From contig WLHO01000044.1 of the NCBI GenBank assembly GCA_009702645.1, positions 1 through 6,033 on the forward strand: a stretch of DNA of 6,033 bases, written 5' to 3'. This stretch comes from Actinomycetota bacterium. GTDB taxonomy: Bacteria > Actinomycetota > Actinomycetes > Actinomycetales > Microbacteriaceae. The notes beneath the pieces are model-generated. The model had not been told where the DNA came from. It saw only the letters and a list, made by a program, of their open reading frames with translations, and did no database searches. Both the position numbers and the translations under genes were made by a program. Below, one piece after another: positions 1-5,476 of the stretch. The stretch's first letter is position 1, and each line of letters opens with the position of its first letter.

Positions 1-101
1 TTATGGATTTAGGTTTTAGGGCACTGCCAGGTTCCTGTGAAAAGTAGTGGTCCTCGGACATAAGGTCAATCTATCCCAATTCTGATAACTAGGGTTGAAG
101 T
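1..101. other. Upstream flank of hflX, no gene identified
   Basis: All three forward frames reach a stop within the first 47 bases (TAG at 10-12, 17-19 and 45-47). At most, the last few codons of an upstream gene are present, too few to name. I see no convincing terminator hairpin with a T-run. A weak purine stretch, AGGG at 91-94, lies 7 nt before the hflX ATG and is the likely ribosome binding site. No clear -35/-10 pair is visible, so hflX may be read from an upstream promoter. Confidence 0.4.
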
Positions 102-1571
102 ATGGAACCCGAACCAGAACGCGCATCAACGATGATTGATCGCATTCTTCGCCGTGATGAACGAGCGAAGCGATTCGGTGCGGGAGAAAAATCAAGCTTT
201 GATGGAGATCAGCTTGATCTTGAAGAACGCGGTGCCCTAAAGAGGGTTGCCGGTTTATCTACTGAGCTTCAGGACATCACTGATGTTGAATATCGTCAGC
301 TGCGCTTAGAGAAGGTCGTCCTGATTGGGGTTTGGGGTAAGGGCACGCTCCAGGATGCAGAAAACTCTATTCGTGAGCTTGCAGCTCTTGCTGAAACTGC
401 CGGAGCAGAGGTTCTGGATGGTCTTTTGCAGCGAAGAGATTTTCCAGATGCTGCTAGCTACCTAGGTAAAGGAAAAGCTCAGGAACTAAAGGCCGTCGTT
501 GCAGCTTGCGGCGCTGACACTGTTATTGCTGACACAGAGCTTGCACCAAGCCAGCGCAGAAACCTCGAGGATATCGTCAAGGTAAAAGTTGTAGACCGTA
601 CGGCAATCATTTTGGACATCTTTGCTCAGCACGCGAAATCTCGAGAGGGTAAAGCTCAGGTCGAGTTAGCTCAGCTTGAGTACCTACTTCCTCGTCTTCG
701 CGGTTGGGGTGAGTCGATGTCTAGGCAGGCCGGTGGACAAGTTGGTGGCGGTGTCGGTATTGGATCTCGTGGCCCTGGTGAAACCAAGATCGAGCTGGAT
801 AGAAGACGCATCAACACTCGGATGGCAAAACTTCGCAAGCAAATCAAAGAGATGGCACCAGCCAGAGATACCAAGCGCGCCTCCAGATCAAAGAATCAAG
901 TGCCTTCGGTGGCAATTGCGGGCTATACAAATGCTGGCAAGTCATCGCTTCTAAACCGCATAACCAGCGCTGGGGTACTGGTTGAAAACGCCTTATTTGC
1001 GACTCTAGATCCAACTGTACGAAGGACCGAAACCTCGGATGGTCGTGAGTACACGCTTTCTGACACGGTAGGGTTCGTCAGGAACTTGCCGCATCAGTTA
1101 GTTGAAGCTTTCCGCTCAACGATCGAGGAGATCTCCCATAGCGATCTGGTGGTGCATGTTGTTGACGCTTCTCATCCTGACCCAGGTAGCCAGATTCAAA
1201 CTGTGCGAGATGTATTGGCTGAAGTTGAGGCAACTGACATTCAGGAGCTTGTGGTGTTCAACAAGTGCGATTTGATAGACGAGACTGAAAAGCTCGCCCT
1301 TAGAGGCATGGAGCCAGGCTGCCTACTGGTATCAGCTGCTACTGGAGAAGGTGTGGCTGAACTTCTTGAGAAGATTGAAGCGCTTCTTCCTAAGCCTGAA
1401 CTTTTTATGAAAGTGTTGGTGCCTTACTCAAGAGGAGATCTGGTTTCCAGAATTCACTCCGAAGGAAAAGTTGCAAAGCTTGAGCACCGAGAAACAGGCA
1501 CATACGTAGAGACGCTCGTGAAGCCAGGACTGGCCAGTGAACTTGATGAGTTTGTCTTAGATGCTTCTTAG
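102..1571 (+). CDS. hflX: GTPase HflX, ribosome-associated
   Basis: HflX is a GTPase that binds the 50S subunit or 70S ribosome and splits stalled ribosomes under stress; it acts in the cytoplasm. The 489-residue protein has an N-terminal HflX domain (about 70-200, including LGKGK at 121-125), then the family glycine-rich segment around 211-228 with SRGPGE. The G domain follows: G1 GYTNAGKS (274-281), a G2-region threonine in DPTVRR (303-308), G3 DTVGF (321-325), G4 NKCD (387-390) and G5 SAATG (411-415). All GTP-binding motifs are intact. The first 35 or so residues form a variable charged extension typical of actinobacterial members. ATG at 102 is chosen because AGGG lies 7 nt upstream; the in-frame ATG at 132 has no visible ribosome binding site. 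The 3' end overlaps lexA convergently by 15 bp, with no terminator between them. Family assignment is firm; the ribosome-splitting role is taken from characterised homologues. Confidence 0.96.
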   Translation: MEPEPERASTMIDRILRRDERAKRFGAGEKSSFDGDQLDLEERGALKRVAGLSTELQDITDVEYRQLRLEKVVLIGVWGKGTLQDAENSIRELAALAETAGAEVLDGLLQRRDFPDAASYLGKGKAQELKAVVAACGADTVIADTELAPSQRRNLEDIVKVKVVDRTAIILDIFAQHAKSREGKAQVELAQLEYLLPRLRGWGESMSRQAGGQVGGGVGIGSRGPGETKIELDRRRINTRMAKLRKQIKEMAPARDTKRASRSKNQVPSVAIAGYTNAGKSSLLNRITSAGVLVENALFATLDPTVRRTETSDGREYTLSDTVGFVRNLPHQLVEAFRSTIEEISHSDLVVHVVDASHPDPGSQIQTVRDVLAEVEATDIQELVVFNKCDLIDETEKLALRGMEPGCLLVSAATGEGVAELLEKIEALLPKPELFMKVLVPYSRGDLVSRIHSEGKVAKLEHRETGTYVETLVKPGLASELDEFVLDAS

Positions 1572-2228
1572 GACAGCAACTACTTTTCCAAGAATCACTG
1601 CGTGATCTCCTAGAATCGGCTCAAAGCTGGAGTTTCTAGGCAATAGCCAGGTGTGACCATCTCTTTGCTTGAATGTCTTTACGGTTGCTTCCTCTTCTAG
1701 CAAAGCTGCAACGATGTCACCGTTTTCTGCCGTCTGCTGTTGACGAACCACTACCCAGTCACCATCGCAGATAGCGGCATCGATCATCGATTCACCAACT
1801 ACTTTCAGAAGGAATAGGTCGCCCTTTCCAACCAGCTGTCTTGGCAGCGGGAAAATCTCTTCAATGTTCTGCTCAGCAGTGATTGGTCCACCGGCTGCAA
1901 TTCGACCAACCATAGGAACCATTGCAGCATCGCCGATAGGAGTCACGTTGTCGATCTCATCGCCTGGGTCAGCTTCTAGTCCTGGAACTTCAATAAGGAC
2001 ATCGATTGTGCGAGGACGCTTTGGGTCACGGCTGATGTAGCCAGCTAGTTCCAGCTGGTTGAGCTGGTGAGTGACCGATGATGGAGAGGAGAGGCCGACT
2101 TCGTCGCCAATTTCCCTCATGCTCGGGGCATAGCCCTTATCCAGCTTGGATCGTTGAATGGCCTGCAGGATTCGCTCCTGCATGGCGCTCAGGCTTGAGG
2201 CCCGGCGGGTCGGCTTTTTGGCGTCCAT
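1557..2228 (-). CDS. lexA: LexA repressor, SOS regulator
   Basis: LexA represses DNA-damage genes and is inactivated by RecA-stimulated self-cleavage. The 223-residue protein has an N-terminal winged helix-turn-helix (about 12-76, with [14 protein letters not shown] as the recognition region). A linker follows, then the S24-type autoprotease domain. The scissile bond is Ala112-Gly113 in GRIAAGGP. The catalytic serine is Ser147 in GESM, and the lysine is Lys184 in TVKTF. The 37-residue Ser-Lys spacing equals that of E. coli LexA (119/156). Everything needed for binding and cleavage is present, and the length is normal for actinobacteria. The ATG is supported by GAGAGGG (2233-2239 on the minus strand), 4 nt away. 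The gene is divergent from a LysM gene, an arrangement known in Corynebacterium and Mycobacterium. A LexA-like box overlapping its own -10 suggests autoregulation. Confidence 0.97.
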   Translation of the reverse strand: MDAKKPTRRASSLSAMQERILQAIQRSKLDKGYAPSMREIGDEVGLSSPSSVTHQLNQLELAGYISRDPKRPRTIDVLIEVPGLEADPGDEIDNVTPIGDAAMVPMVGRIAAGGPITAEQNIEEIFPLPRQLVGKGDLFLLKVVGESMIDAAICDGDWVVVRQQQTAENGDIVAALLEEEATVKTFKQRDGHTWLLPRNSSFEPILGDHAVILGKVVAVLRSI

Positions 2229-2232
2229 TTCA

Positions 2233-2296
2233 CCCTCTCGAATAGGCCCAATTGGGCTGTTATCGAAACTTTATTCTAAATTGGGCCCTAAATCAA
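2233..2296 (-). promoter_or_regulatory. lexA promoter with weak LexA box
   Basis: Read on the minus strand, TTGATT (2291-2296) and TAAAGT (2268-2273) are separated by exactly 17 nt, a plausible -35/-10 pair. It would start transcription near 2261 and give a leader of about 33 nt. A degenerate LexA box, TAGAATAAAGTTTCGA on the minus strand (2263-2278), covers the -10. It shares TAGAA and TTCGA ends with the stronger box upstream of the LysM gene but deviates from GAAC-N4-GTTC at both inner positions. LexA bound there would block RNA polymerase. The 5' leader also holds a perfect palindrome, GCCCAATTGGGC (2246-2257). Confidence 0.55.
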
Positions 2297-2324
2297 ACAC
2301 ATTTTCGAAAGATTTGCCAAATGC

Positions 2325-2355
2325 TTGACAAAATGTCGGTGGTTCCTTGTAATCT
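2325..2355 (+). promoter_or_regulatory. Promoter of LysM (divS-like) gene
   Basis: A perfect consensus -35, TTGACA (2325-2330), is followed by TGTAAT (2348-2353, 17-nt spacer) or TAATCT (2350-2355, 19-nt spacer) as the -10. Transcription would start at about 2360-2362, immediately before the strong LexA box. The exact -10 register is uncertain; the -35 is the best match in the window. Confidence 0.6.
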
Positions 2356-2356
2356 T

Positions 2357-2380
2357 GTTCTAAGTAGAACACTTGTTCGA
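2357..2380 (+). promoter_or_regulatory. LexA (SOS) operator, overlapping palindromes
   Basis: TAGAACACTTGTTCGA (2365-2380) matches the actinobacterial SOS box TCGAAC-RNNY-GTTCGA, as I recall it, at all but one position. Its GAAC half-site also forms the right arm of a second inverted repeat, GTTCTAAGTAGAAC (2357-2370). The result is GTTC-N6-GAAC-N4-GTTC. The site lies right at or just after the predicted start of the LysM transcript, where bound LexA would block initiation or clearance. Confidence 0.8.
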
Positions 2381-2403
2381 ATAACTCAAGGAAAGGCTCC
2401 AAA

Positions 2404-2733
2404 ATGACCGCAACTCTAGCTCCAGCAGCCCAGGCCCACTCAATGAGCCCAAAGCGCCGCGCCAGACTAGCCCGCACCCTGTTCGTGATTAGTGCCTTGG
2501 CCCTGATGTTGGCTGGCCTGGTCTTCAACCAAAGCGCCGTTGCTACCGATCAGACAGTGACTGGTTCGAATGCCTTCAACTACGTATCGGTGATGCCGGG
2601 TGACACCCTCTGGGAGCTTGCAGAAACTTACTCCGAAGGTAAAAGCCAGCAGGACTGGATTGCAGAAGTGATCTTGTTGAACAACTTATCTAGCGCGACT
2701 TTGACAACTGGGGACAAGCTAGCTCTTCCCTAA
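2404..2733 (+). CDS. SOS-controlled membrane-anchored LysM protein (DivS/ChiZ-like)
   Basis: This 109-residue protein has a basic cytoplasmic N-terminus (KRRARLAR, 17-24). One transmembrane segment follows (about 25-42, TLFVISALALMLAGLVFN), then a short extracytoplasmic linker and a C-terminal LysM domain (about 59-109, with GDTLWELA and a closing GDKLALP). LysM binds peptidoglycan. Genes of this build divergent from lexA include C. glutamicum divS and M. tuberculosis Rv2719c/ChiZ, which suppress division during the SOS response. Position, topology and the near-perfect LexA box support the same role, though sequence similarity to those proteins is low outside LysM and the function is inferred. 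There is no separate hydrolase domain. The start is clear: AAGGAAAGG (2388-2396) lies 7 nt before the ATG. It is transcribed alone or with the downstream his-derived genes; no strong terminator follows it. Confidence 0.85.
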   Translation: MTATLAPAAQAHSMSPKRRARLARTLFVISALALMLAGLVFNQSAVATDQTVTGSNAFNYVSVMPGDTLWELAETYSEGKSQQDWIAEVILLNNLSSATLTTGDKLALP

Positions 2734-2754
2734 GGATGCTTTTTTGCTAGCGAC

Positions 2755-2760
2755 TAATCT
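2755..2760 (+). promoter_or_regulatory. Possible -10 of a leaderless promoter before hisH
   Basis: TAATCT fits the actinobacterial -10 pattern TANNNT and sits exactly 6 nt before a GTG codon at 2767, the geometry of leaderless transcripts. No good -35 is visible 16-18 nt upstream. The octamer TAATCTTG also occurs at the LysM promoter (2350-2357). This site would serve the hisH-priA-SseB run independently of the SOS promoter. Confidence 0.4.
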
Positions 2761-2766
2761 TGAGTA

Positions 2767-2832
2767 GTGGCTAGCCAACAAACGTTCTCATTCTCCGAAT
2801 CCATCATTGGCTCCTCTAGGGAAAGCCAGTGA
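2767..2832 (+). CDS. Possible leaderless 21-residue ORF coupled to hisH
   Basis: From GTG 2767 a frame runs 21 codons to TGA at 2830-2832, which overlaps the hisH GTG start as GTGA. This is the usual layout of translationally coupled genes. The peptide is Ser/Gln-rich (it begins MASQQTFSFSES) and does not resemble a known leader peptide; it has no run of His codons. The SES-I pattern faintly recalls the start of HisB, which would be expected just upstream of hisH, so it could be a hisB stump. That resemblance is only a few residues and proves nothing. It may also be a chance ORF, because hisH has its own ribosome binding site. Confidence 0.25.
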   Translation: MASQQTFSFSESIIGSSRESQ

Positions 2833-3431
2833 ATCGGGTTGTTGCGGTCCTAGACCTTGAAACCGGAGATTTGTCAGAATTCATCGCAGCTCTTGAAACT
2901 GCTGGTTCTAAAGTTTTGGTCACCAATCAGCGATCTGAAATCTTGAACGCCGATGCCTTAGTTATCTATGGAACCGGCGAGTTGTCCTCGTTTATCTCTG
3001 CGATTGATAAATCCAAAACGGCGGAATTGGTTGACAGCAGACTAGCTGGCGGCAAAGCGGTGGCAGGATTCGGTGCCGGTCTTCACGTGATGTTTGAAAA
3101 CTCTCTGGCTCAGTGGCCAGGTGTGATTGCAAGTCTCGAATCTGACAGCATCCCTAAGGCCAAGATGTCAGAGGTGTTGGTGGCGAAGAACTCGAAACTA
3201 TTTCAAGGCATCGAGAGCGAGCAGTTTTTCTTCGACCAAACTGAAGCGGTGCTCGAGTTTAGCTTGCAGGTAGATCCTCCTTTTGTTGCACCAATGGTTA
3301 GCTATTTGAATCAGGACAGTTTGTTTATCGCTGCGGTTGAAAATGGACCCCTGACTGGTATTGGCTTCTATCCAGAACGATCTGGTGCTGCTGGAATAGC
3401 ACTACTGCGTAATTGGCTTGGGACGCTTTAG
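2829..3431 (+). CDS. HisH-derived class I glutamine amidotransferase homologue, catalytic Cys and His lost
   Basis: HisH normally hydrolyses glutamine and passes ammonia to HisF to form imidazole-glycerol phosphate and AICAR. This 200-residue protein is clearly HisH-derived. It keeps the pattern RLAGGKAVAG (71-80), QWPG (95-98), AAVENGPL (168-175) and PERSG...ALLRNWL (182-197). The active site is gone. The nucleophile segment GICVGMQ reads GFGAGLH (80-86), so Cys is Gly82. The catalytic FHPEKSG reads FYPERSG, so His is Tyr181 and only Glu183 remains. The oxyanion-strand PGVG reads YGTG (47-50), and the PHMGWN segment is not recognisable. There is no frameshift or stop, so the ORF appears maintained. 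GTG is preceded by AGGGAAAG (2818-2825), 7 nt away. priA follows after 12 bp. It could be a non-catalytic protein with a new role, or a slowly decaying gene; glutaminase activity is very unlikely. Confidence 0.85.
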   Translation: MNRVVAVLDLETGDLSEFIAALETAGSKVLVTNQRSEILNADALVIYGTGELSSFISAIDKSKTAELVDSRLAGGKAVAGFGAGLHVMFENSLAQWPGVIASLESDSIPKAKMSEVLVAKNSKLFQGIESEQFFFDQTEAVLEFSLQVDPPFVAPMVSYLNQDSLFIAAVENGPLTGIGFYPERSGAAGIALLRNWLGTL

Positions 3432-3443
3432 AAAGGGCATGAA

Positions 3444-4175
3444 GTGTCAAAAAATCTAGAGTTGCTACCTGCCGTTGATGTTTCCAAAGGCTTGGCAGTT
3501 CGCCTTACTCAGGGCGATACCAATACAGAAGAATCTTTTGGCTCTGCGCTGGATGCTGCACAAACTTGGATCAACGCCGGGGCGCAATGGATTCATCTTG
3601 TTGATTTAGACGCAGCATTTGAGCGCGGCAATAATCGCTCGGTGATTGAAGAAGTTGTTGAAGGATGCAGTGGCGTGAAGATTCAGCTTTCGGGAGGAAT
3701 TGTCGACCAGCAATCCTTGGAGGCTGCACTTGCTACCGGTGCAACCAGGGTGAACCTAGCAACACCTGCTCTTTTGGACCTTGAATGGGTAAAGGGGGTC
3801 ATTTCTGAATTTGGAGATCGAATTGCTGTTGGACTGGATGTTCGAGGCTCAACACTTATAGGACGTGGCTCGAGCAAAGAAGTTGGCCAGTTGGAGCAAG
3901 TTCTAGAGAAGCTAGAGCAGGCGGGGTGCGCTCGCTACATCGTCACAGACGTGGCTAAAGATGGCATGCTGCAAGGTCCTAACTTAGAGCTGTTAGGTCA
4001 AGTGCTAGCACTTACCAACCGGCCAGTTGTTGCAAGCGGAGGTATCTCCTCGCTGGATGACATTTCTGCGCTAGTCCAGCTTGTTTCGCGTGGCCTGGAA
4101 GGGGCAATTCTTGGCAAGGCACTTTACGCCAAGCGCTTCACTCTAGAGCAGGCGCTGGAGCTTGTTTCCAGGTGA
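3444..4175 (+). CDS. priA: PriA/HisA-type phosphoribosyl isomerase with altered loop 5
   Basis: In actinobacteria PriA is a (βα)8-barrel isomerase that converts ProFAR in histidine synthesis and phosphoribosyl anthranilate in tryptophan synthesis. At 243 residues it is full length. Visible family features are LLPAVDV with catalytic Asp12, substrate-binding Arg20 in [12 protein letters not shown] (51-59), LSGGI (82-86) and VGLDVRG (129-135). They continue with TDVAKDG carrying the second catalytic Asp169, [10 protein letters not shown] (197-206) and [11 protein letters not shown] (224-234). Loop 5 is unusual: relatives have RGW followed by GGDLW, whereas here it reads RGS (141-143) and VGQLE (147-151). 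The Trp equivalent to M. tuberculosis Trp145 is therefore Ser143, while the Arg143 equivalent (Arg141) is kept. This fits activity shifted toward the tryptophan substrate. GTG start with GAAAGGG (3431-3437) 6 nt upstream. Its last 4 bp overlap the next gene. Confidence 0.92.
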   Translation: MSKNLELLPAVDVSKGLAVRLTQGDTNTEESFGSALDAAQTWINAGAQWIHLVDLDAAFERGNNRSVIEEVVEGCSGVKIQLSGGIVDQQSLEAALATGATRVNLATPALLDLEWVKGVISEFGDRIAVGLDVRGSTLIGRGSSKEVGQLEQVLEKLEQAGCARYIVTDVAKDGMLQGPNLELLGQVLALTNRPVVASGGISSLDDISALVQLVSRGLEGAILGKALYAKRFTLEQALELVSR

Positions 4176-4942
4176 ACGAGAACATGAACCCAAATCGGTT
4201 TGCCGATTCGGCAGGCAAGCCTTGGGAGGGGCGTAGCTTTGACCAAAATGCTTTTGCCGATGATGACGGTAAGGCGCCGGCGGAGTTGTTGGAGGTTATC
4301 AAGAAGTTTCGAGCCGGCGAGGTCGGAGCAGAAGCTGTTGTTGACCAAATTCGAGTATCCAGGCTTCTAGTTCCACTGCTTGCCAATCTTGGTGAATCCG
4401 AAGAAGGTGCCCATGGGCACAAGGTTGATAAGAGCGCGGAGCTTTCGATTGTCACGGTGAAATCTCCTGATGCTCAGGATTCTCTCGTGGTTTTCTCCTC
4501 AGTTGAATCCATGACTTTCTGGAACAAGGAATCCAGGCCAGTTCCAACTGATGCAATCAGGGTGGCCCTGGCGGCAGCGTCGCAGATGAGTACTCGAGTC
4601 GTTCTAGACCCGGGTAGCGAAAGCGAGTTTGTCATCAGGCGTCCTGCGATTGCAAAGATTGCCCAATCACTGCCTTGGATTCCTCCCGAGAAAAACCCCG
4701 AGGTTTTGAAGGTGCTTCAAGACTCGATTGCGGGGGAGCAGTTAGTAGTTGCAGTAGATGCGGCAACCGCTGACCCGGAATCCAGGCTTGCTGGGCCTGA
4801 ACTTCAGGTGTCTTTGCAGATTGAGCCAGGAGTAGCACCCGATCAAGTCAGGGAGCTAATCGAGCGAGTTAGTAGCTTTTGGTCCAGATCCGAGGAATTT
4901 GCCTCTGCTGTGGACTCGGTTTCAATAAAGCTTCGGAGCTAG
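4172..4942 (+). CDS. SseB-family protein of unknown function
   Basis: The 256-residue protein resembles the SseB-like proteins that commonly follow priA in actinobacteria; the biochemical role is not known. The first 32 or so residues are polar and low in conservation. An alpha/beta SseB N-terminal-type region covers about 35-170, including an [11 protein letters not shown] strand (65-75), [14 protein letters not shown] (104-117), [18 protein letters not shown] (143-160) and LPWIPP (167-172). A second alpha/beta portion (about 175-256) resembles the C-terminal part of the family. There is no signal peptide or membrane segment, so it is likely cytoplasmic. The GTG start overlaps the priA stop as GTGA, indicating coupling; the in-frame ATG at 4184 is an alternative. 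Its TAG stop shares the palindrome CTAG (4939-4942) with the stop of the opposing DUF1844 gene. Confidence 0.78.
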   Translation: MNENMNPNRFADSAGKPWEGRSFDQNAFADDDGKAPAELLEVIKKFRAGEVGAEAVVDQIRVSRLLVPLLANLGESEEGAHGHKVDKSAELSIVTVKSPDAQDSLVVFSSVESMTFWNKESRPVPTDAIRVALAAASQMSTRVVLDPGSESEFVIRRPAIAKIAQSLPWIPPEKNPEVLKVLQDSIAGEQLVVAVDAATADPESRLAGPELQVSLQIEPGVAPDQVRELIERVSSFWSRSEEFASAVDSVSIKLRS

Positions 4943-5277
4943 TTCACAGGTCCGGTGTATTTTTCACCAGGGCCTTGACCTGGAGCATCCTTTATAACAC
5001 TGGCCTCCCGAAAGGCTAGTTGGACCTGGCGAAGGGCATCCCGGAGCGGTCTGGCGTGGTGATCTCCTAGGTCTGGGGCAGCAGCAGTGATTAGTCCGGC
5101 CACAGCAGTGATTAACTTTCTGGCCTCATCAAGGTCGCCTTTTCGGCCATCGGCTGCCAGCCCACACTGAACCGCAGCGACACTGAGCAGGTCGACCGCG
5201 TAGCGGCCAATCACCTCAACGGCTGGCAGGTCTGAGATTTCGGTGATTTGGTCTTGAATCTTGTCGTATTCAGACAA
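4939..5277 (-). CDS. DUF1844 family protein
   Basis: This 112-residue protein matches the actinobacterial DUF1844 pattern by eye. It has an N-terminal helical block [19 protein letters not shown] (18-36), a [15 protein letters not shown] segment (48-62) and [17 protein letters not shown] (77-93). A Gly/Pro-rich tail ends in EKYTGPV. It is predicted all-helical and soluble, with no known catalytic motif; function unknown. The start must be TTG at 5275-5277: it has an excellent ribosome binding site, AAAGGAG (5283-5289, minus strand), 5 nt away, and an in-frame TAG lies immediately upstream. It is usually found between the his/priA cluster and infC. It is divergent from infC and ends tail-to-tail against the SseB-like gene with a 4-bp overlap. 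Confidence 0.85.
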   Translation of the reverse strand: MSEYDKIQDQITEISDLPAVEVIGRYAVDLLSVAAVQCGLAADGRKGDLDEARKLITAVAGLITAAAPDLGDHHARPLRDALRQVQLAFREASVIKDAPGQGPGEKYTGPVN

Positions 5278-5300
5278 CTATTCTCCTTTGGTGGCTTTGA

Positions 5301-5310
5301 TGCTAGGCTA
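5301..5310. promoter_or_regulatory. Possible shared divergent -10 for infC and DUF1844 gene
   Basis: On the plus strand TGCTAGGCT (5301-5309) is an extended -10 (TGn plus TAGGCT), which would start infC transcription near 5315-5317. On the minus strand the same bases read TAGCCT (5305-5310), also a TANNNT hexamer, about 30 nt before the DUF1844 start. No good -35 is seen on either side. If used, the two genes compete for one core element. Confidence 0.35.
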
Positions 5311-5320
5311 TCCCATGGCT

Positions 5321-5340
5321 CCGAGGTCTCACGATCTCGG
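5321..5340 (+). ncRNA. Hairpin near 5' end of infC leader
   Basis: CCGAGGTC and GATCTCGG form an 8-bp stem (one G-U pair) closed by a TCAC tetraloop. There is no T-run after it, so it is not an intrinsic terminator. The G-U pair makes it fit better in plus-strand RNA, that is, the infC leader. It would lie within a few bases of the predicted 5' end, so it could protect the RNA or be part of a regulatory fold. Confidence 0.5.
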
Positions 5341-5421
5341 TCAGAAGTGGATTAGTTTCCCACCCGCGTCCACCGCATTTATAGGTTGCCGGGTAAAGCT
5401 TTTTTCGCATCTGCATTTCCC

Positions 5422-5470
5422 TGTGCGCTTTTGGCGCGCTTGGTGTGGCCAAAGGCACATCGATAAGGAG
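5422..5470 (+). promoter_or_regulatory. Long hairpin and ribosome binding site before infC
   Basis: TGTGC (5422-5426) pairs with GCACA (5455-5459). Continuing inward, CTTT and GGC (5428-5435, T5432 bulged) pair with GCC and AAAG (5448-5454). This makes 12 bp with two single bulges. An alternative small hairpin, GTGCGC-TTTTG-GCGCGC (5423-5439), excludes it. The fold ends 5 nt before AAGGAG (5465-5470), which is 6 nt from the ATC start. Such a placement could tune IF-3 translation. Confidence 0.5.
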
Positions 5471-5476
5471 AACCAG

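Noticed and set aside
676..954. 92-codon forward frame inside hflX
   Set aside because: It lies wholly within the conserved hflX GTPase coding region in another frame and its translation resembles no family.
2271..2528. 85-codon minus-strand frame over the lexA/LysM promoter region
   Set aside because: It covers the LexA boxes and promoters and the LysM gene start; its sequence looks like a shadow frame and would interfere with the well-supported control region.
2718..2751. Intrinsic terminator after the LysM gene (GCTAGC pair around a T6 run)
   Set aside because: The T-run lies inside the loop side rather than after the stem, and the loop would be 22 nt, so it does not fit a normal terminator.
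4124..4455. Two overlapping minus-strand frames across the priA/SseB junction
   Set aside because: Both are antisense to well-supported coding sequence, Ser/Ala/Pro-rich in the way shadow frames are, and lack a convincing ribosome binding site.
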